From: Tyzzerella sp963558545 | Lineage (GTDB): Bacteria; Bacillota; Clostridia; Lachnospirales; CAG-274 | Assembly (NCBI RefSeq): GCF_963558545.1 | Contig: NZ_CAUWHO010000005.1 | Coordinates: forward strand, 62,001 to 126,000 | Direction: 5' to 3' | DNA: 64,000 nt | Shown: positions 7,631-15,647 of the stretch, in pieces | Position numbering within the stretch: the first letter of the stretch is position 1 | Layout: every line of letters begins with the position of its first letter | Translations under genes and position numbers: made by a program | Notes under the pieces: model-generated | Database searches by the model: none | Seen by the model: only the letters and a program-made list of their open reading frames with translations | Told to the model about the DNA's origin: nothing

Positions 7631-9370
7631 TTACTGTAAAAAGTCGTCCATTATAGCTAAATAATCATCTATATAACTATCTTCTGTGTGATAATATGCC
7701 AATTTAAAAGCACATAGTGTTGCGTCAACAGGGTCAACTCTGCTTGTGCTTTTATCTTTATCTATTTTAATAAGTCCGTTGTTAGTTTTTATGATAGCAT
7801 TAGCCATTGCATAGTTTAACACAGGGTTATATTCACAAATAACATTGCTACTGTATACCTCTTCCCTAAATCCACTAGTGCTTTCATTTAAAGACTTATG
7901 ACTTTGGTATACTTCTTCTACTGTATAGCCTTTTTCACTGCACTCAAGCATTAATTTAGATGCGTTGTTTACATCAAAACAAAAACACTCTATATTTAAG
8001 CCTTTTTTGTTACAAAAGTCCTCAACATACTTAAGTACAACATTTTGGTCAACAACAGGTGTGTCTGTAATGGTTATATAACCTCTTTCTACCCATAAAT
8101 CATAAGGTTGTTTGTCTTTTATAATTCTTTCTCTTAACTTTTCTGTGTTTGGTATAAATGAGTGGCTAAAAAGTATATATTTTCTTATGTTATCAATGGT
8201 TATAGGCACAATAAAACTGACAGATGTTAAGTCTATTTTTGCCGACATATCAAAACCAACGTATACAGGCTTGTTAGATATATCTATATCCATATAATCT
8301 ACTGTACAACTTTTCCATTTAGCCATATCAATGTATTTGTTTTCCCCTGCTTGCACCCATAAATTTAAGCATTTTGTTTTAAAAGTGTTCATTTTTTCGG
8401 GTATGTCTTTAGCAACTTTAAAATAAGCCTCTAAATCTTCTCTACCTTTTTCATAGCTACACCTTATAGGATTTGCTTTTTCCCATATTTTAGGGTCTGT
8501 TATATCGTCATCTTTGTCTATGTCTAAAATATCTACAAAATACCTATCATTTTGTGATATACCCTCAAGAATTTCAACACAGTATTTAAACTCTTGAGTA
8601 TAACAAGGAGAATTTAAGTCAAAGCCTGCAGTTGTTATAATCATACAAATACCCTCTTTTACATTTGAACCTAGATACAAGTCGTAAAATTCTGTTGTTC
8701 GGTGTTGGTGATATTCATCTATAACTAAAACAGCAGGGTTTGTTCCATCTCCTTTTTGCCCATCTTCTTTATTAAGGGGTTTTAAAAAGCTACCTGTCTT
8801 TTTATGTATTATCTCTGTTTTTGTTATTTTAAATTTTTTAGCTAAAGGACTACCCCTTAATAAGTTTATACACTCATTAAATATCAATTTAGATTGGTCT
8901 TTCTTTACACCTGCACAATAACACTCATAAATCTCCTTATTTTTAGTGCTTTGTGTAGACATTTCATATAAAATACAACCTGCCTCCATTTGTGATTTTG
9001 CGTTTTTTCGCCCCACCATTATAAAAGCATTTTTAAACCGCTTATACCCTGTTTTTATATCTCGCCAACCATATATTTGGCAAAGTACAAACTTTTGCCA
9101 AGTTGTTAGCTCGATAGGTTGCCCTGCAAGAACCCCTTTGCTATGCCTTAAATAACTAAACCATTTAACTATTTTTTCTGCTTCTTCTTCGTCCCAATAA
9201 AAAAAGAAAGTGTCATCACTTTCTATCCTATCAATATCTTTTAAAAATCTTTTACAAACTAATTTATGCTTATAACCACTAATTATAACACCATTAATAC
9301 AGTCATTTGCATATTGTATTAACTCGTCAAGTATTTTTCTAGGTTTATTTTTAAATATCCCCAAAGTCAT
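7631..9370 (-). CDS. terL: Terminase large subunit
   Basis: This 579-residue packaging motor couples ATP hydrolysis to DNA translocation and cuts the concatemer. The ATPase half shows a Walker A-like FIMVGRKNAKSQMEAG (about 100-115) and a Walker B VLVIDEYHQ. The nuclease half shows the first acidic strand YVGFDMSAKIDLTS and the late DPVDATLCAF. Length is normal for the P27-associated terminase_1 family. The ATG start overlaps the end of the small subunit gene by 20 bases. The gene appears whole, which makes the lesions of its neighbours stand out. Confidence 0.92.
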   Translation of the reverse strand: MTLGIFKNKPRKILDELIQYANDCINGVIISGYKHKLVCKRFLKDIDRIESDDTFFFYWDEEEAEKIVKWFSYLRHSKGVLAGQPIELTTWQKFVLCQIYGWRDIKTGYKRFKNAFIMVGRKNAKSQMEAGCILYEMSTQSTKNKEIYECYCAGVKKDQSKLIFNECINLLRGSPLAKKFKITKTEIIHKKTGSFLKPLNKEDGQKGDGTNPAVLVIDEYHQHRTTEFYDLYLGSNVKEGICMIITTAGFDLNSPCYTQEFKYCVEILEGISQNDRYFVDILDIDKDDDITDPKIWEKANPIRCSYEKGREDLEAYFKVAKDIPEKMNTFKTKCLNLWVQAGENKYIDMAKWKSCTVDYMDIDISNKPVYVGFDMSAKIDLTSVSFIVPITIDNIRKYILFSHSFIPNTEKLRERIIKDKQPYDLWVERGYITITDTPVVDQNVVLKYVEDFCNKKGLNIECFCFDVNNASKLMLECSEKGYTVEEVYQSHKSLNESTSGFREEVYSSNVICEYNPVLNYAMANAIIKTNNGLIKIDKDKSTSRVDPVDATLCAFKLAYYHTEDSYIDDYLAIMDDFLQ

Positions 9371-9731
9371 CTTCTATATCCTGCCTTTCTTTTGTTGTTT
9401 TTCGTACTGCTAGTTTTAACCTACTATCAATGGTTAAACCACATAAACTTGCAAATCTTCTCATCTCATCAGCATATTGTTTCTGTATTTTTATAAGTGG
9501 ATTTTCAACAATAGTATACGAACCATTTGGAAGCTGCTTTTCAATAGTTAGTTTTCCACTTTCTGCAAGCTCTTTAGTAGCTTTTAAATAAAAAGAATAC
9601 GCATTACAATACGCCCCAATATTATTAATATCCAAGTTCCCAATTACTTCTAAATCTTCAAAATTTTTTATAATTCTTTGGAATTCTTTTTTTGCAATAT
9701 TATCAATTAACCATTTAGGGGCTTTTCTCAA
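9351..9731 (-). CDS. terS: Terminase small subunit, P27 family, N-terminus interrupted
   Basis: The open frame gives 126 residues from TTG 9731, with KAPKWLIDNIAKKEFQRI as the core of P27-type small terminases, which recognise the packaging site. The same frame continues upstream as IGRPRKLSSMQTKNLTKEEI from codon ATA 9839 to an in-frame TAA at 9762-9764. GRPRKL is the conserved beginning of the family, and ATA lies seven bases behind AAGGTGG. The gene has therefore lost its ATG and gained a nonsense codon; what remains would lack the basic N-terminal tail. The remaining frame is complete and ends inside terL. Confidence 0.75.
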   Translation of the reverse strand: MRKAPKWLIDNIAKKEFQRIIKNFEDLEVIGNLDINNIGAYCNAYSFYLKATKELAESGKLTIEKQLPNGSYTIVENPLIKIQKQYADEMRRFASLCGLTIDSRLKLAVRKTTKERQDIEDDFGDI

Positions 9732-9884
9732 ATCTTCTCTGCCAACAATTATAAAACTTTCTTATTCTTCTTTTTCCGCAATTTCTTCTTTAGTTAAATT
9801 TTTTGTTTGCATACTTGATAATTTTCTCGGTCTGCCTATATAATAACCACCTTTTTATATATTTTTACCGACTTTTTTTTGGAT

Positions 9885-9960
9885 ATTGGGAGTTTTGCGT
9901 GAACAAACCTCCCTGTGCGGTCTACCGTATTTGACCTATATTTTATCAATACCCCCTACC
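9885..9960. other. Candidate cos / packaging start region
   Basis: The stretch between the HNH gene and terS holds no gene and is clearly richer in G and C than its surroundings, with runs such as CCCCCTACC and CCTCCCTGTGCGG. HNH-terS-terL phages normally have their cohesive-end site here. The exact nick positions cannot be read from one prophage copy. Confidence 0.4.
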
Positions 9961-10374
9961 CTACTTAAAATCTATATTAAACCTTTTAATAAGGGAAAAC
10001 AATAAATGTTGTACATCTTCTTTATCTTTAGGGCTTTTTTTCATTAAGTTATGTATTATTCTATGGTTTTTCTCTGTCAAATATATTAAATTTGATAAAG
10101 ATAATCTTTTATTAAAGTCTTCATCTAAAGCTATTATGTGATGCACAACTTCTCCTTGTTCAACTTGCCCTAAAACATAATAGCTATGTATATCTATATA
10201 ATTAAACTTGTTTTTAATAATATTAGTAGCATCTTGCCAAGCCTTTGATTTATAAAACTTCTTTTCTTTATCATCTTTATAGCTATCACTATTGGTTTTA
10301 TACTTAGCCTTACAACTACATATTGTGCTATAATCTAATCTAGTCCTACATCTACTACAACGTTTATATATCAT
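9961..10374 (-). CDS. Phage HNH endonuclease
   Basis: The 137-residue protein has four N-terminal cysteines in two CxxC-like pairs (KRCSRCRTRL, ICSCKAK), likely a zinc site. It has the HNH core VVHHIIALDEDFNKRLSLSN followed by LIYLTEKNHRIIH, giving the H-H...N...H catalytic set. HNH nucleases encoded directly upstream of terS take part in cutting at cos together with the terminase. The start ATG at 10374 overlaps the tail of the upstream regulator gene when that gene's frameshift is corrected. Confidence 0.88.
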   Translation of the reverse strand: MIYKRCSRCRTRLDYSTICSCKAKYKTNSDSYKDDKEKKFYKSKAWQDATNIIKNKFNYIDIHSYYVLGQVEQGEVVHHIIALDEDFNKRLSLSNLIYLTEKNHRIIHNLMKKSPKDKEDVQHLLFSLIKRFNIDFK

Positions 10375-10467
10375 ATGTTACACCATATAATTCTTTGTAT
10401 TCTTCCTGTATTCTTCCTAGTATTTCACTTTGAAAATTAAAGCATTGTCTTAATGATATATAATTAT

Positions 10468-10755
10468 TTAAAGAAACAAATTGCAACTTTTGCCGTATAA
10501 ATATTTATCATCCAAAATCTTCCTTTTTTCTGAAAATTCTGTTTCCAATATGCTATCTATAAAAGCATATTTTTTAATTTTTCTTTTATATTCTTCTAGT
10601 ATTTCTTTTTCGGCATTCAATAATTCTTCGCAAGACTTGTCATTTTCGCTCAAATGCTTATAATTTAATATTCTTTCATTTAGATAAAATACTTTTTTCT
10701 TAGTATTATAATATTCTTTTAATATATTTTGAGCAACTTTCAATTCATTTCTCAT
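10468..10755 (-). CDS. Phage regulator-like protein, C-terminus frameshifted
   Basis: The 95-residue frame is highly charged and helical (KRKIKKYAFIDSILETEF) and ends abruptly after DDKYLYG with the odd tail KSCNLFL. In another frame the sequence continues as QKLQFVSLNNYISLRQCFNF and QSEILGRIQEEYKELYG, stopping at 10364. This second part looks like the helix-turn-helix end of the ArpU/sigma-like late regulators found just before the packaging genes. One extra base near 10485 accounts for the break. I infer a former late-gene activator of about 130 residues; function is not certain. Confidence 0.5.
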   Translation of the reverse strand: MRNELKVAQNILKEYYNTKKKVFYLNERILNYKHLSENDKSCEELLNAEKEILEEYKRKIKKYAFIDSILETEFSEKRKILDDKYLYGKSCNLFL

Positions 10756-10793
10756 ACGAATTACTCCCCTATATTTGTAATTTTCACATAAAA

Positions 10794-10816
10794 AAAGCTA
10801 GAACAAGTCTAGCTTT
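10794..10816 (-). terminator. Terminator upstream of late genes
   Basis: A 9-bp stem, AAAGCTAGA with TCTAGCTTT, is flanked by A and T runs on both sides. On the minus strand it is followed by seven T residues, so it could end early transcription before the late regulator gene. Confidence 0.65.
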
Positions 10817-10896
10817 AAAAAAATCCAAATGGAAAAATTAATTTTCTACAATAACATAATATCACATATAAGAGTGCAATGCAGTGCAAAGTTTTA

Positions 10897-10925
10897 TTGA
10901 AATATAAAATATTTTATGTTAATAT
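10897..10925 (+). promoter_or_regulatory. Promoter of type I toxin mRNA
   Basis: TTGAAA (10897-10902) is followed after 17 bases by TAATAT (10920-10925). Transcription would begin near 10932, so that the 5' end carries the TTGTTGTCGCT arm that can pair with the end of the toxin coding region. Confidence 0.65.
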
Positions 10926-10971
10926 ATATTTGTTGTCGCTCCCAATCTGACAACAGAAGGGAGGTGTCATC

Positions 10972-11073
10972 TTGGATATATTTTTAGACATAGTTGTTTG
11001 TATTATCTCTAATGTAGCTACATATTACATATGTAAATGGCTAGATGATAGAAACAATAGCGACAACAAATAG
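10972..11073 (+). CDS. Fst/holin-like type I toxin, small membrane peptide
   Basis: A 33-residue peptide starts at TTG 10972, five bases after GGAGGTG: one hydrophobic helix (MDIFLDIVVCIISNVATYY) followed by the charged tail ICKWLDDRNNSDNK. The KWLDD ending is typical of Fst-like plasmid and phage toxins that insert into the membrane. The mRNA leader can form CTCCC/GGGAG over the ribosome site, and a 13-bp inverted repeat joins the leader (10928-10940) to the last codons (11059-11071). Both would keep translation low. The gene runs against all neighbouring phage genes. Confidence 0.82.
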   Translation: MDIFLDIVVCIISNVATYYICKWLDDRNNSDNK

Positions 11074-11086
11074 TCTGCTACATAAT

Positions 11087-11118
11087 AAAAGCATAGGAGC
11101 TCCCATTCCTATGCTTTT
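11087..11118. terminator. Shared terminator of toxin mRNA and antisense RNA
   Basis: The stem AAAAGCATAGGA/TCCTATGCTTTT lies between the converging toxin and antisense transcripts. It ends in five T residues on the plus strand and four on the minus strand. Sharing one terminator between toxin and antitoxin RNAs is the arrangement of the pAD1 par locus. Confidence 0.7.
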
Positions 11119-11119
11119 T

Positions 11120-11137
11120 GTGTCATCTTAGATATAT
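11120..11137 (+). repeat. Direct repeat copying the toxin start region
   Basis: These 18 bases (GTGTCATCTTAGATATAT) match 10964-10981, which covers the toxin ribosome site end and TTG start, with one difference. In the par family such repeats give the antisense RNA its target at the toxin start. Confidence 0.8.
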
Positions 11138-11149
11138 TATTATGTAGTC

Positions 11150-11178
11150 ATTATACTATCAATTTATGTTTATGTCAA
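11150..11178 (-). promoter_or_regulatory. Promoter of antitoxin RNA
   Basis: TTGACA (11173-11178), 17 bases, TATAAT (11150-11155): a perfect consensus promoter on the minus strand. It is stronger on paper than the toxin promoter, as expected for an unstable antisense RNA that must be in excess. Confidence 0.85.
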
Positions 11179-11604
11179 CTAGATATTATTAAGTTTTGCT
11201 ATTTCCTTTAAAGCTTCATTATGCCTATAAAAAACATTTCTTCTAGAATAATGTAATATATACATAATATCTCCCCATTTTCTAAACTCTAAATACCTAA
11301 GCCTTAATAAAGTCTTTAGAGTATCATCTTCTAGTTTATCTATAACACAAGATATTTCCATTTTTACTTCTTCAATTTTAAAATTATGTAAATCTATATC
11401 TTTTTTTAAGCTAACTAAATCTAAGGCTTTGTTTTCAACTTTAGATGTAATTCTACTCGCTTTTATTTCTTCACAAGGTACACTTATAATATCCACTTCT
11501 TTTAACTTTTGTTTATATTCCCTTTCTAACCTTTGCTTTATTTTTGTTAGCTTAAAGGCTCTATTTAAACATCTTATTAAATTTTTCTTTTTCTCGTCTA
11601 ACAT
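11179..11604 (-). CDS. Phage sigma-like regulator (DUF1492/ArpU type)
   Basis: The 141-residue protein is helical and charged at the N-terminus. Its C-terminus (LLRLRYLEFRKWGDIMYILH and YSRRNVFYRHNEALKEI) looks like the sigma-70 region 4 helix-turn-helix of DUF1492/ArpU phage regulators, which act on late promoters. It is the first of two such regulator-like genes before the packaging module, the second being frameshifted. The frame is intact. Confidence 0.7.
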   Translation of the reverse strand: MLDEKKKNLIRCLNRAFKLTKIKQRLEREYKQKLKEVDIISVPCEEIKASRITSKVENKALDLVSLKKDIDLHNFKIEEVKMEISCVIDKLEDDTLKTLLRLRYLEFRKWGDIMYILHYSRRNVFYRHNEALKEIAKLNNI

Positions 11605-11618
11605 ATTCCCTCCGTTAC

Positions 11619-11921
11619 TTACTTATCCAAAATATAACTAATAAACTGTAGCAATAAATCAAGATTAAATTCTTTTTTAGCTTTATACTCTTCTTCAAAT
11701 CGTCCTATAAATTTTATTAAATTATCTTTAGATATAATATTCTTATCTTCTGCAAAACAAACAATATTACAAAACAAACTCCATAAAACATAATCTGAAT
11801 TATTATTTTTAGCTTCTATACTTTTTAAATTTAGATAATCAAATAAAAATTGCTCTCTAGTTTCTTTAGGCAAATTTTCTGCCTTTTCTATTCTCTTCTT
11901 AATTTCTTCTATGTTATCCAC
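11619..11921 (-). CDS. Hypothetical phage protein, 100 aa
   Basis: I do not recognise this protein. It is acidic to neutral, mostly helical (MDNIEEIKKRIEKAENLPKE) and has no signal peptide or metal motif. The start overlaps the end of the helicase gene by eight bases and its stop lies 15 bases before the DUF1492-like regulator, so it belongs to the same early-middle operon and is probably translated with its neighbours. Confidence 0.6.
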   Translation of the reverse strand: MDNIEEIKKRIEKAENLPKETREQFLFDYLNLKSIEAKNNNSDYVLWSLFCNIVCFAEDKNIISKDNLIKFIGRFEEEYKAKKEFNLDLLLQFISYILDK

Positions 11922-13140
11922 TTACATCACACCCACAATTTTTATAAAAACCTTTACGCTTAGTAAAATCTTTATTAGCCTTTATATAGTCATCTACAAA
12001 ATCATAAACAATAGGTATATCTTTATTTTCAAATACACGCATAACCCTACCTACACTTTGTTGCACTACTGCTTTATCTTTAGAAGATGATACTAAATAA
12101 AGCCTATCTAATCTTTGTATATCTAGTCCTTCTTTAGCCAATGAATACGTAGCAAACATATAATTCTTTAAACCTTGTTGCATATCTTTTATGGCATTTT
12201 CTCTAGCCTTTTTATTTAGTTTAGAGCTTAATAAAACTGCTTTTTCTTTTTCTGTATCTGGTAGTATATTGTAGATATTTTCTAATTGCTCTATCCTATG
12301 ACTTAATATTAAGTTATAATTATTTTTATTGTTTAATATATATTTACTTATAATTAAATTTCTATCAGCATTTTGTGATAAATAAGTTAATAGTTTATTG
12401 TTATCTATTGTACCGTCTGTAGATAAGCAATCATCTGTTAGCTCTATACCTGTATCTATTTTAACTATTTTAGGATTTATTATTTTAGCTTTTACAAATT
12501 CCCTTTTTACTTCATAAGCAACATTACCTAAATAAGCTATTGTCGTTTGTTCTAGTTTATCACTTCTATGTAATGTAGCAGTTAAACCATATTTATGTCT
12601 AGCTGCTAAGCTATTTACAACTTTACTAAATTGTTTTAGTTTTGTTGGTGTACCTGCTAATCTGTGGCACTCGTCTACTATTATTATATTAAATTCATAT
12701 TTTAGGCTTTGTAAATCTAACTTGCTTAATGTTTGTATTGTAGAAAAAGTAATACCATCTTTTATGTCTATTTTCCCGTCTGTAATAGTCCCTAAATACT
12801 TGTTATCTATATATTGTTTAGCTCTATCATAAGACTGTTTTAATAAGTCTTTTGTATGTGTTATCCATAATGTTTTATAGCCTAGCTTACAAGCTAAAGC
12901 TATACCCATTTGTGTTTTGCCACTTCCAGTAGGTGCAAGCAATATACCATAACTTTTTTTAATCATTTCATATACTGCTACTTGTTGATAATCATATAAA
13001 GTTATATTATTTTGAAAAGTAAATACTTTATCATCTGCTAGTTTTATTTGCTTTTTATACAAAGATAAATCAAACTTACTTTTTATCTTAGAAAACAAGC
13101 CAACAGGTATTGTCAAGTCTTTTCCATTTTCTTTATACAT
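11914..13140 (-). CDS. Phage superfamily II DNA helicase
   Basis: The protein carries helicase motifs in order: YQQVAVYEMI (Q-like), Walker A LAPTGSGKTQMGIA (about 65-78), DECHR (motif II), LTATLHR (motif III) and QSVGRVMR (motif VI). It is of the UvsW/RadD-like type common in Firmicute phages. The first canonical start is ATG 13140, but the frame is open back to 13293 and encodes family-like sequence (EITFKDCLEDIRKYCKDN, LGRWTGNIPKYLY). The GGAGGAG box at 13299-13305 would then feed an ATC start at 13293. With that extension the protein is 459 residues. Confidence 0.88.
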   Translation of the reverse strand: MYKENGKDLTIPVGLFSKIKSKFDLSLYKKQIKLADDKVFTFQNNITLYDYQQVAVYEMIKKSYGILLAPTGSGKTQMGIALACKLGYKTLWITHTKDLLKQSYDRAKQYIDNKYLGTITDGKIDIKDGITFSTIQTLSKLDLQSLKYEFNIIIVDECHRLAGTPTKLKQFSKVVNSLAARHKYGLTATLHRSDKLEQTTIAYLGNVAYEVKREFVKAKIINPKIVKIDTGIELTDDCLSTDGTIDNNKLLTYLSQNADRNLIISKYILNNKNNYNLILSHRIEQLENIYNILPDTEKEKAVLLSSKLNKKARENAIKDMQQGLKNYMFATYSLAKEGLDIQRLDRLYLVSSSKDKAVVQQSVGRVMRVFENKDIPIVYDFVDDYIKANKDFTKRKGFYKNCGCDVSG

Positions 13141-13277
13141 ATATAAATATTTAGGTATATTGCCTGTCCACCTACCAAGTTGTTTTAATGTTTGATATTC
13201 TGGATTACTTATAAAAAGATTATCTTTACAATATTTCCTTATATCCTCTAAACAATCTTTAAATGTTATTTCATTAC

Positions 13278-13673
13278 TTATAATAATATGGATAGTAACT
13301 CCTCCAATCTTTCAAAACTTGATAATTCATCTTTATGTATTTTATTATCTGTTTTAAGTTTATCCTTTATATAGCTAGCTTCACAAAACTTTATTTCATC
13401 ATTAAATTTAAAAACAAAAAAGTAATTATTAGACTTAGCTTTTTCTAGTTTTCTTAATGCTTGCATCTGGTTATCTTCTACTCTGCTAAGGCTAAATACA
13501 TTTCCCTTACAATGTTTACACTCAAAAGCAAAAAATATATATTCTTTAACTGCTATTATATCAAAAGGTTGTCCTGTATATTTGTTAGGTAGGTTGTATA
13601 CAAACATACCCTTATCTTGTAGATATAAGGCAAATTCTTTTTCAAAATCATTCCCAATTAATTTATTATTCAT
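13278..13673 (-). CDS. recU: RecU-like Holliday junction resolvase
   Basis: The 131-residue protein begins NNKLIGNDFEKEFALYLQDK and shows the PD-(D/E)xK core as GQPFDIIAVKEY, then FFAFECKHCKGN, followed by SLSRVEDNQMQAL. This set of D, E and K residues and the following serine-rich loop are typical of RecU, which resolves four-way DNA junctions during phage replication and recombination. It is shorter than host RecU, as phage versions often are. Its end overlaps the probable N-terminal extension of the helicase. Confidence 0.75.
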   Translation of the reverse strand: MNNKLIGNDFEKEFALYLQDKGMFVYNLPNKYTGQPFDIIAVKEYIFFAFECKHCKGNVFSLSRVEDNQMQALRKLEKAKSNNYFFVFKFNDEIKFCEASYIKDKLKTDNKIHKDELSSFERLEELLSILL

Positions 13674-13704
13674 TGTTTATCCTTTCTAAAAAATCTTATA
13701 AGTT

Positions 13705-13873
13705 TGTTCCAATTTGTTACAGTTTTTATCCTATTGTTATAACTTTTTATTATATATAATTTTATTTATTTTTTTATTTTTATAAATAAAAGTGGAACAA
13801 ATTGGAACATATAGTAAACAAGCCTATTACAAGGTTTTAAAAGTGGAACAAAAAATGGAACAAATTGGAACAT
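13705..13873. repeat. Iteron-like repeats, candidate phage replication origin
   Basis: Three copies of a 17-base motif TGGAACAAATTGGAACA are found: direct at 13793-13809 and 13856-13872, and inverted with one change at 13705-13721. An extra half-site (TGGAACA) stands at 13844-13850. Between them lies a long A/T-only stretch (about 13741-13790). This layout next to a primase-helicase gene suggests an origin with initiator binding sites and an easily opened segment. Confidence 0.55.
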
Positions 13874-15603
13874 TAGAATACGCAAAATTGCCAATGAAAA
13901 TTGTTATCTATTCTTATTTTTGTCTTTTTATACCCCTGTTCTTCCATCTTTTTATAAAAAGCATTACGCCCTAAAGACTTAGCTCCTATCTCAACACAAA
14001 AATCTTTATAGCTGCTATAGACAAAACTACAAGCTTTTGTATTTATTATTTCTTTATATTCTTCTATAAATTCTATTACTGGGTTGTTGTAACTGTGGTA
14101 TTCTTTAAGGGCAACATCAACAATTTTAGGCTTAATAAATTCTTTGCTATTCATAACATTTTTTAAATGTATAATAGCCTTATAAAGTATGTATTCTGCT
14201 ATATCATCTGTGAAATATTGCTCTTTTAAATTTATGTTAGGCCTATTTTTCAAATTAGCTTTAAATGGTATTATAACAAGCCTTCTCCCTAAACCGTCTG
14301 ATGTATCATTTATTCTAGGTACATCATTTCCTGCCAACAATAGCTTGCCTGTATATCTAAATTCTTCTGGGTCTATATATAATGCTTTACCTATAATAGG
14401 CTCTCCTGTAACTATTTTTTTTAAGAGGCCTACCCTTGTTATATATTTGTTGTCTATATCATCACATACAGTAAGCATTTTACCCTTTAAAGAAATTACG
14501 TTATATTCTTTTTCTAACTCTTCAAATTCTCTATGTACCACATTATTTTTATTTATAATAAACCCCAAAAAATCAAAAAATGTACTTTTGCCGTTACCAC
14601 CGCTACCTTGAAGGAAAAAAGTTTTACCTAAAGGGTTGCTCCTAAATAGAGTGTACCCTATAACTTGATATAAAAGTTCTTCTATCTCTTTGTCATTATC
14701 TGCCCATATAGATATTAAGCTATCTGCCTTTGTTTTTGTTTCTTCACAAAATGTACTTTTAAAATTATGAAGTATTTTTGTAATTATAATCATACTTTCA
14801 CTAAAAGGCAATAAAATACTGTTTTTTATATCATAAATACCATTTTTAAACATTATATAATTGCTACTACTATGCTCTTTTTCTGTTACATAAGCCTTTA
14901 AATATTGGTAATATTCATTCCTTTTATTTTTAGTTGTATTATATACCTCTTTCATAACTATTTTGTTAAAATTTTCAATGCTCAATGTAGGATAATATTT
15001 TTCATCTTCTAAATAATAATGCAGTGAATTATCTATACTTATTATTTTATACTTTTCTATTAAGTATAAAGAAAATGCTTCCATATCAAGCTCTTTAGAG
15101 CTTATTTTCCCTTTTTTCATATCAAAATTATGATTGTTTGCTTTTACAAAACTATTTATATACTCATCTAAAAGTTTTTCTAAATCTTCTAAATTACTTT
15201 TATAATACTCTAAGTTTTTGCCTTTTCTAGTAAATACTTTCCAAGCATTTTTATCTACCTTAATATAATTCTGTTTAAAAATATTTATTATTTTTTCATT
15301 ATTATACTTATTAAGACAAGGTAAATACATAAAATTACTTACATAACTTGCATCTGCTTTTATAGTCCCATTCTCATTAATACCTTTATTAATGTACAAT
15401 GAATTTTCAACAGTAAATTTAATAAAATTATCTATGTTTTCATTTTTATCTAAAAATATAGCAGAATATCCTAGTGCATATATTAATAGTCTTATTTCTT
15501 CATCATCAACTATAAAAACATATTGTCTTTTTAATGGTTGCTCATTACTTATTAAGTTTTTATAGTATTCAAATTGATTAAAATTTGCATTAATATTTAT
15601 CAC
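13873..15603 (-). CDS. P4-type phage DNA primase/helicase
   Basis: The 576-residue protein is the replicative primase-helicase of P4/D5 type. The C-terminal half has Walker A GSGGNGKSTFFDFLG (about 335-350), Walker B-like KMLTVCDDID, the LLLAGNDVPRI sensor region and RRLVIIPF, as in the SF3 D5 helicases. A winged-helix-like end follows (ARNAFYKKMEEQG region, read as GRNAFYKKMEEQGYKK). The N-terminal part is divergent and no clear primase zinc site is visible. The frame is intact, with the iteron cluster at its 3' end. Confidence 0.88.
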   Translation of the reverse strand: MININANFNQFEYYKNLISNEQPLKRQYVFIVDDEEIRLLIYALGYSAIFLDKNENIDNFIKFTVENSLYINKGINENGTIKADASYVSNFMYLPCLNKYNNEKIINIFKQNYIKVDKNAWKVFTRKGKNLEYYKSNLEDLEKLLDEYINSFVKANNHNFDMKKGKISSKELDMEAFSLYLIEKYKIISIDNSLHYYLEDEKYYPTLSIENFNKIVMKEVYNTTKNKRNEYYQYLKAYVTEKEHSSSNYIMFKNGIYDIKNSILLPFSESMIIITKILHNFKSTFCEETKTKADSLISIWADNDKEIEELLYQVIGYTLFRSNPLGKTFFLQGSGGNGKSTFFDFLGFIINKNNVVHREFEELEKEYNVISLKGKMLTVCDDIDNKYITRVGLLKKIVTGEPIIGKALYIDPEEFRYTGKLLLAGNDVPRINDTSDGLGRRLVIIPFKANLKNRPNINLKEQYFTDDIAEYILYKAIIHLKNVMNSKEFIKPKIVDVALKEYHSYNNPVIEFIEEYKEIINTKACSFVYSSYKDFCVEIGAKSLGRNAFYKKMEEQGYKKTKIRIDNNFHWQFCVF

Positions 15604-15647
15604 TCCTTTGTAAAAAATAAGGGTAGGTAAACCCTACCCTATGATAA

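Larger units (their letters stand above)
11087..11143 (-). ncRNA. Predicted antitoxin RNA (RNA II-like)
   Basis: A consensus promoter at 11150-11178 points into the toxin locus from the 3' side. A transcript beginning near 11143 and ending at the shared hairpin would be some 55-60 nucleotides. It contains the complement of the 11120-11137 repeat, which is nearly identical to the toxin translation start, so it can bind the toxin mRNA both there and through the hairpin. Size and arrangement match RNA II of Enterococcus par. The RNA itself is inferred. Confidence 0.65.

Noticed and set aside
13705..13873. CRISPR array
   Set aside because: Only two direct copies plus an inverted one, with unequal spacing and no cas genes.
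13792..13974. Short plus-strand frame across the iterons
   Set aside because: It consists of repeat-derived residues (GTKWNK-type pattern) and overlaps the 3' end of the primase gene; no ribosome site.
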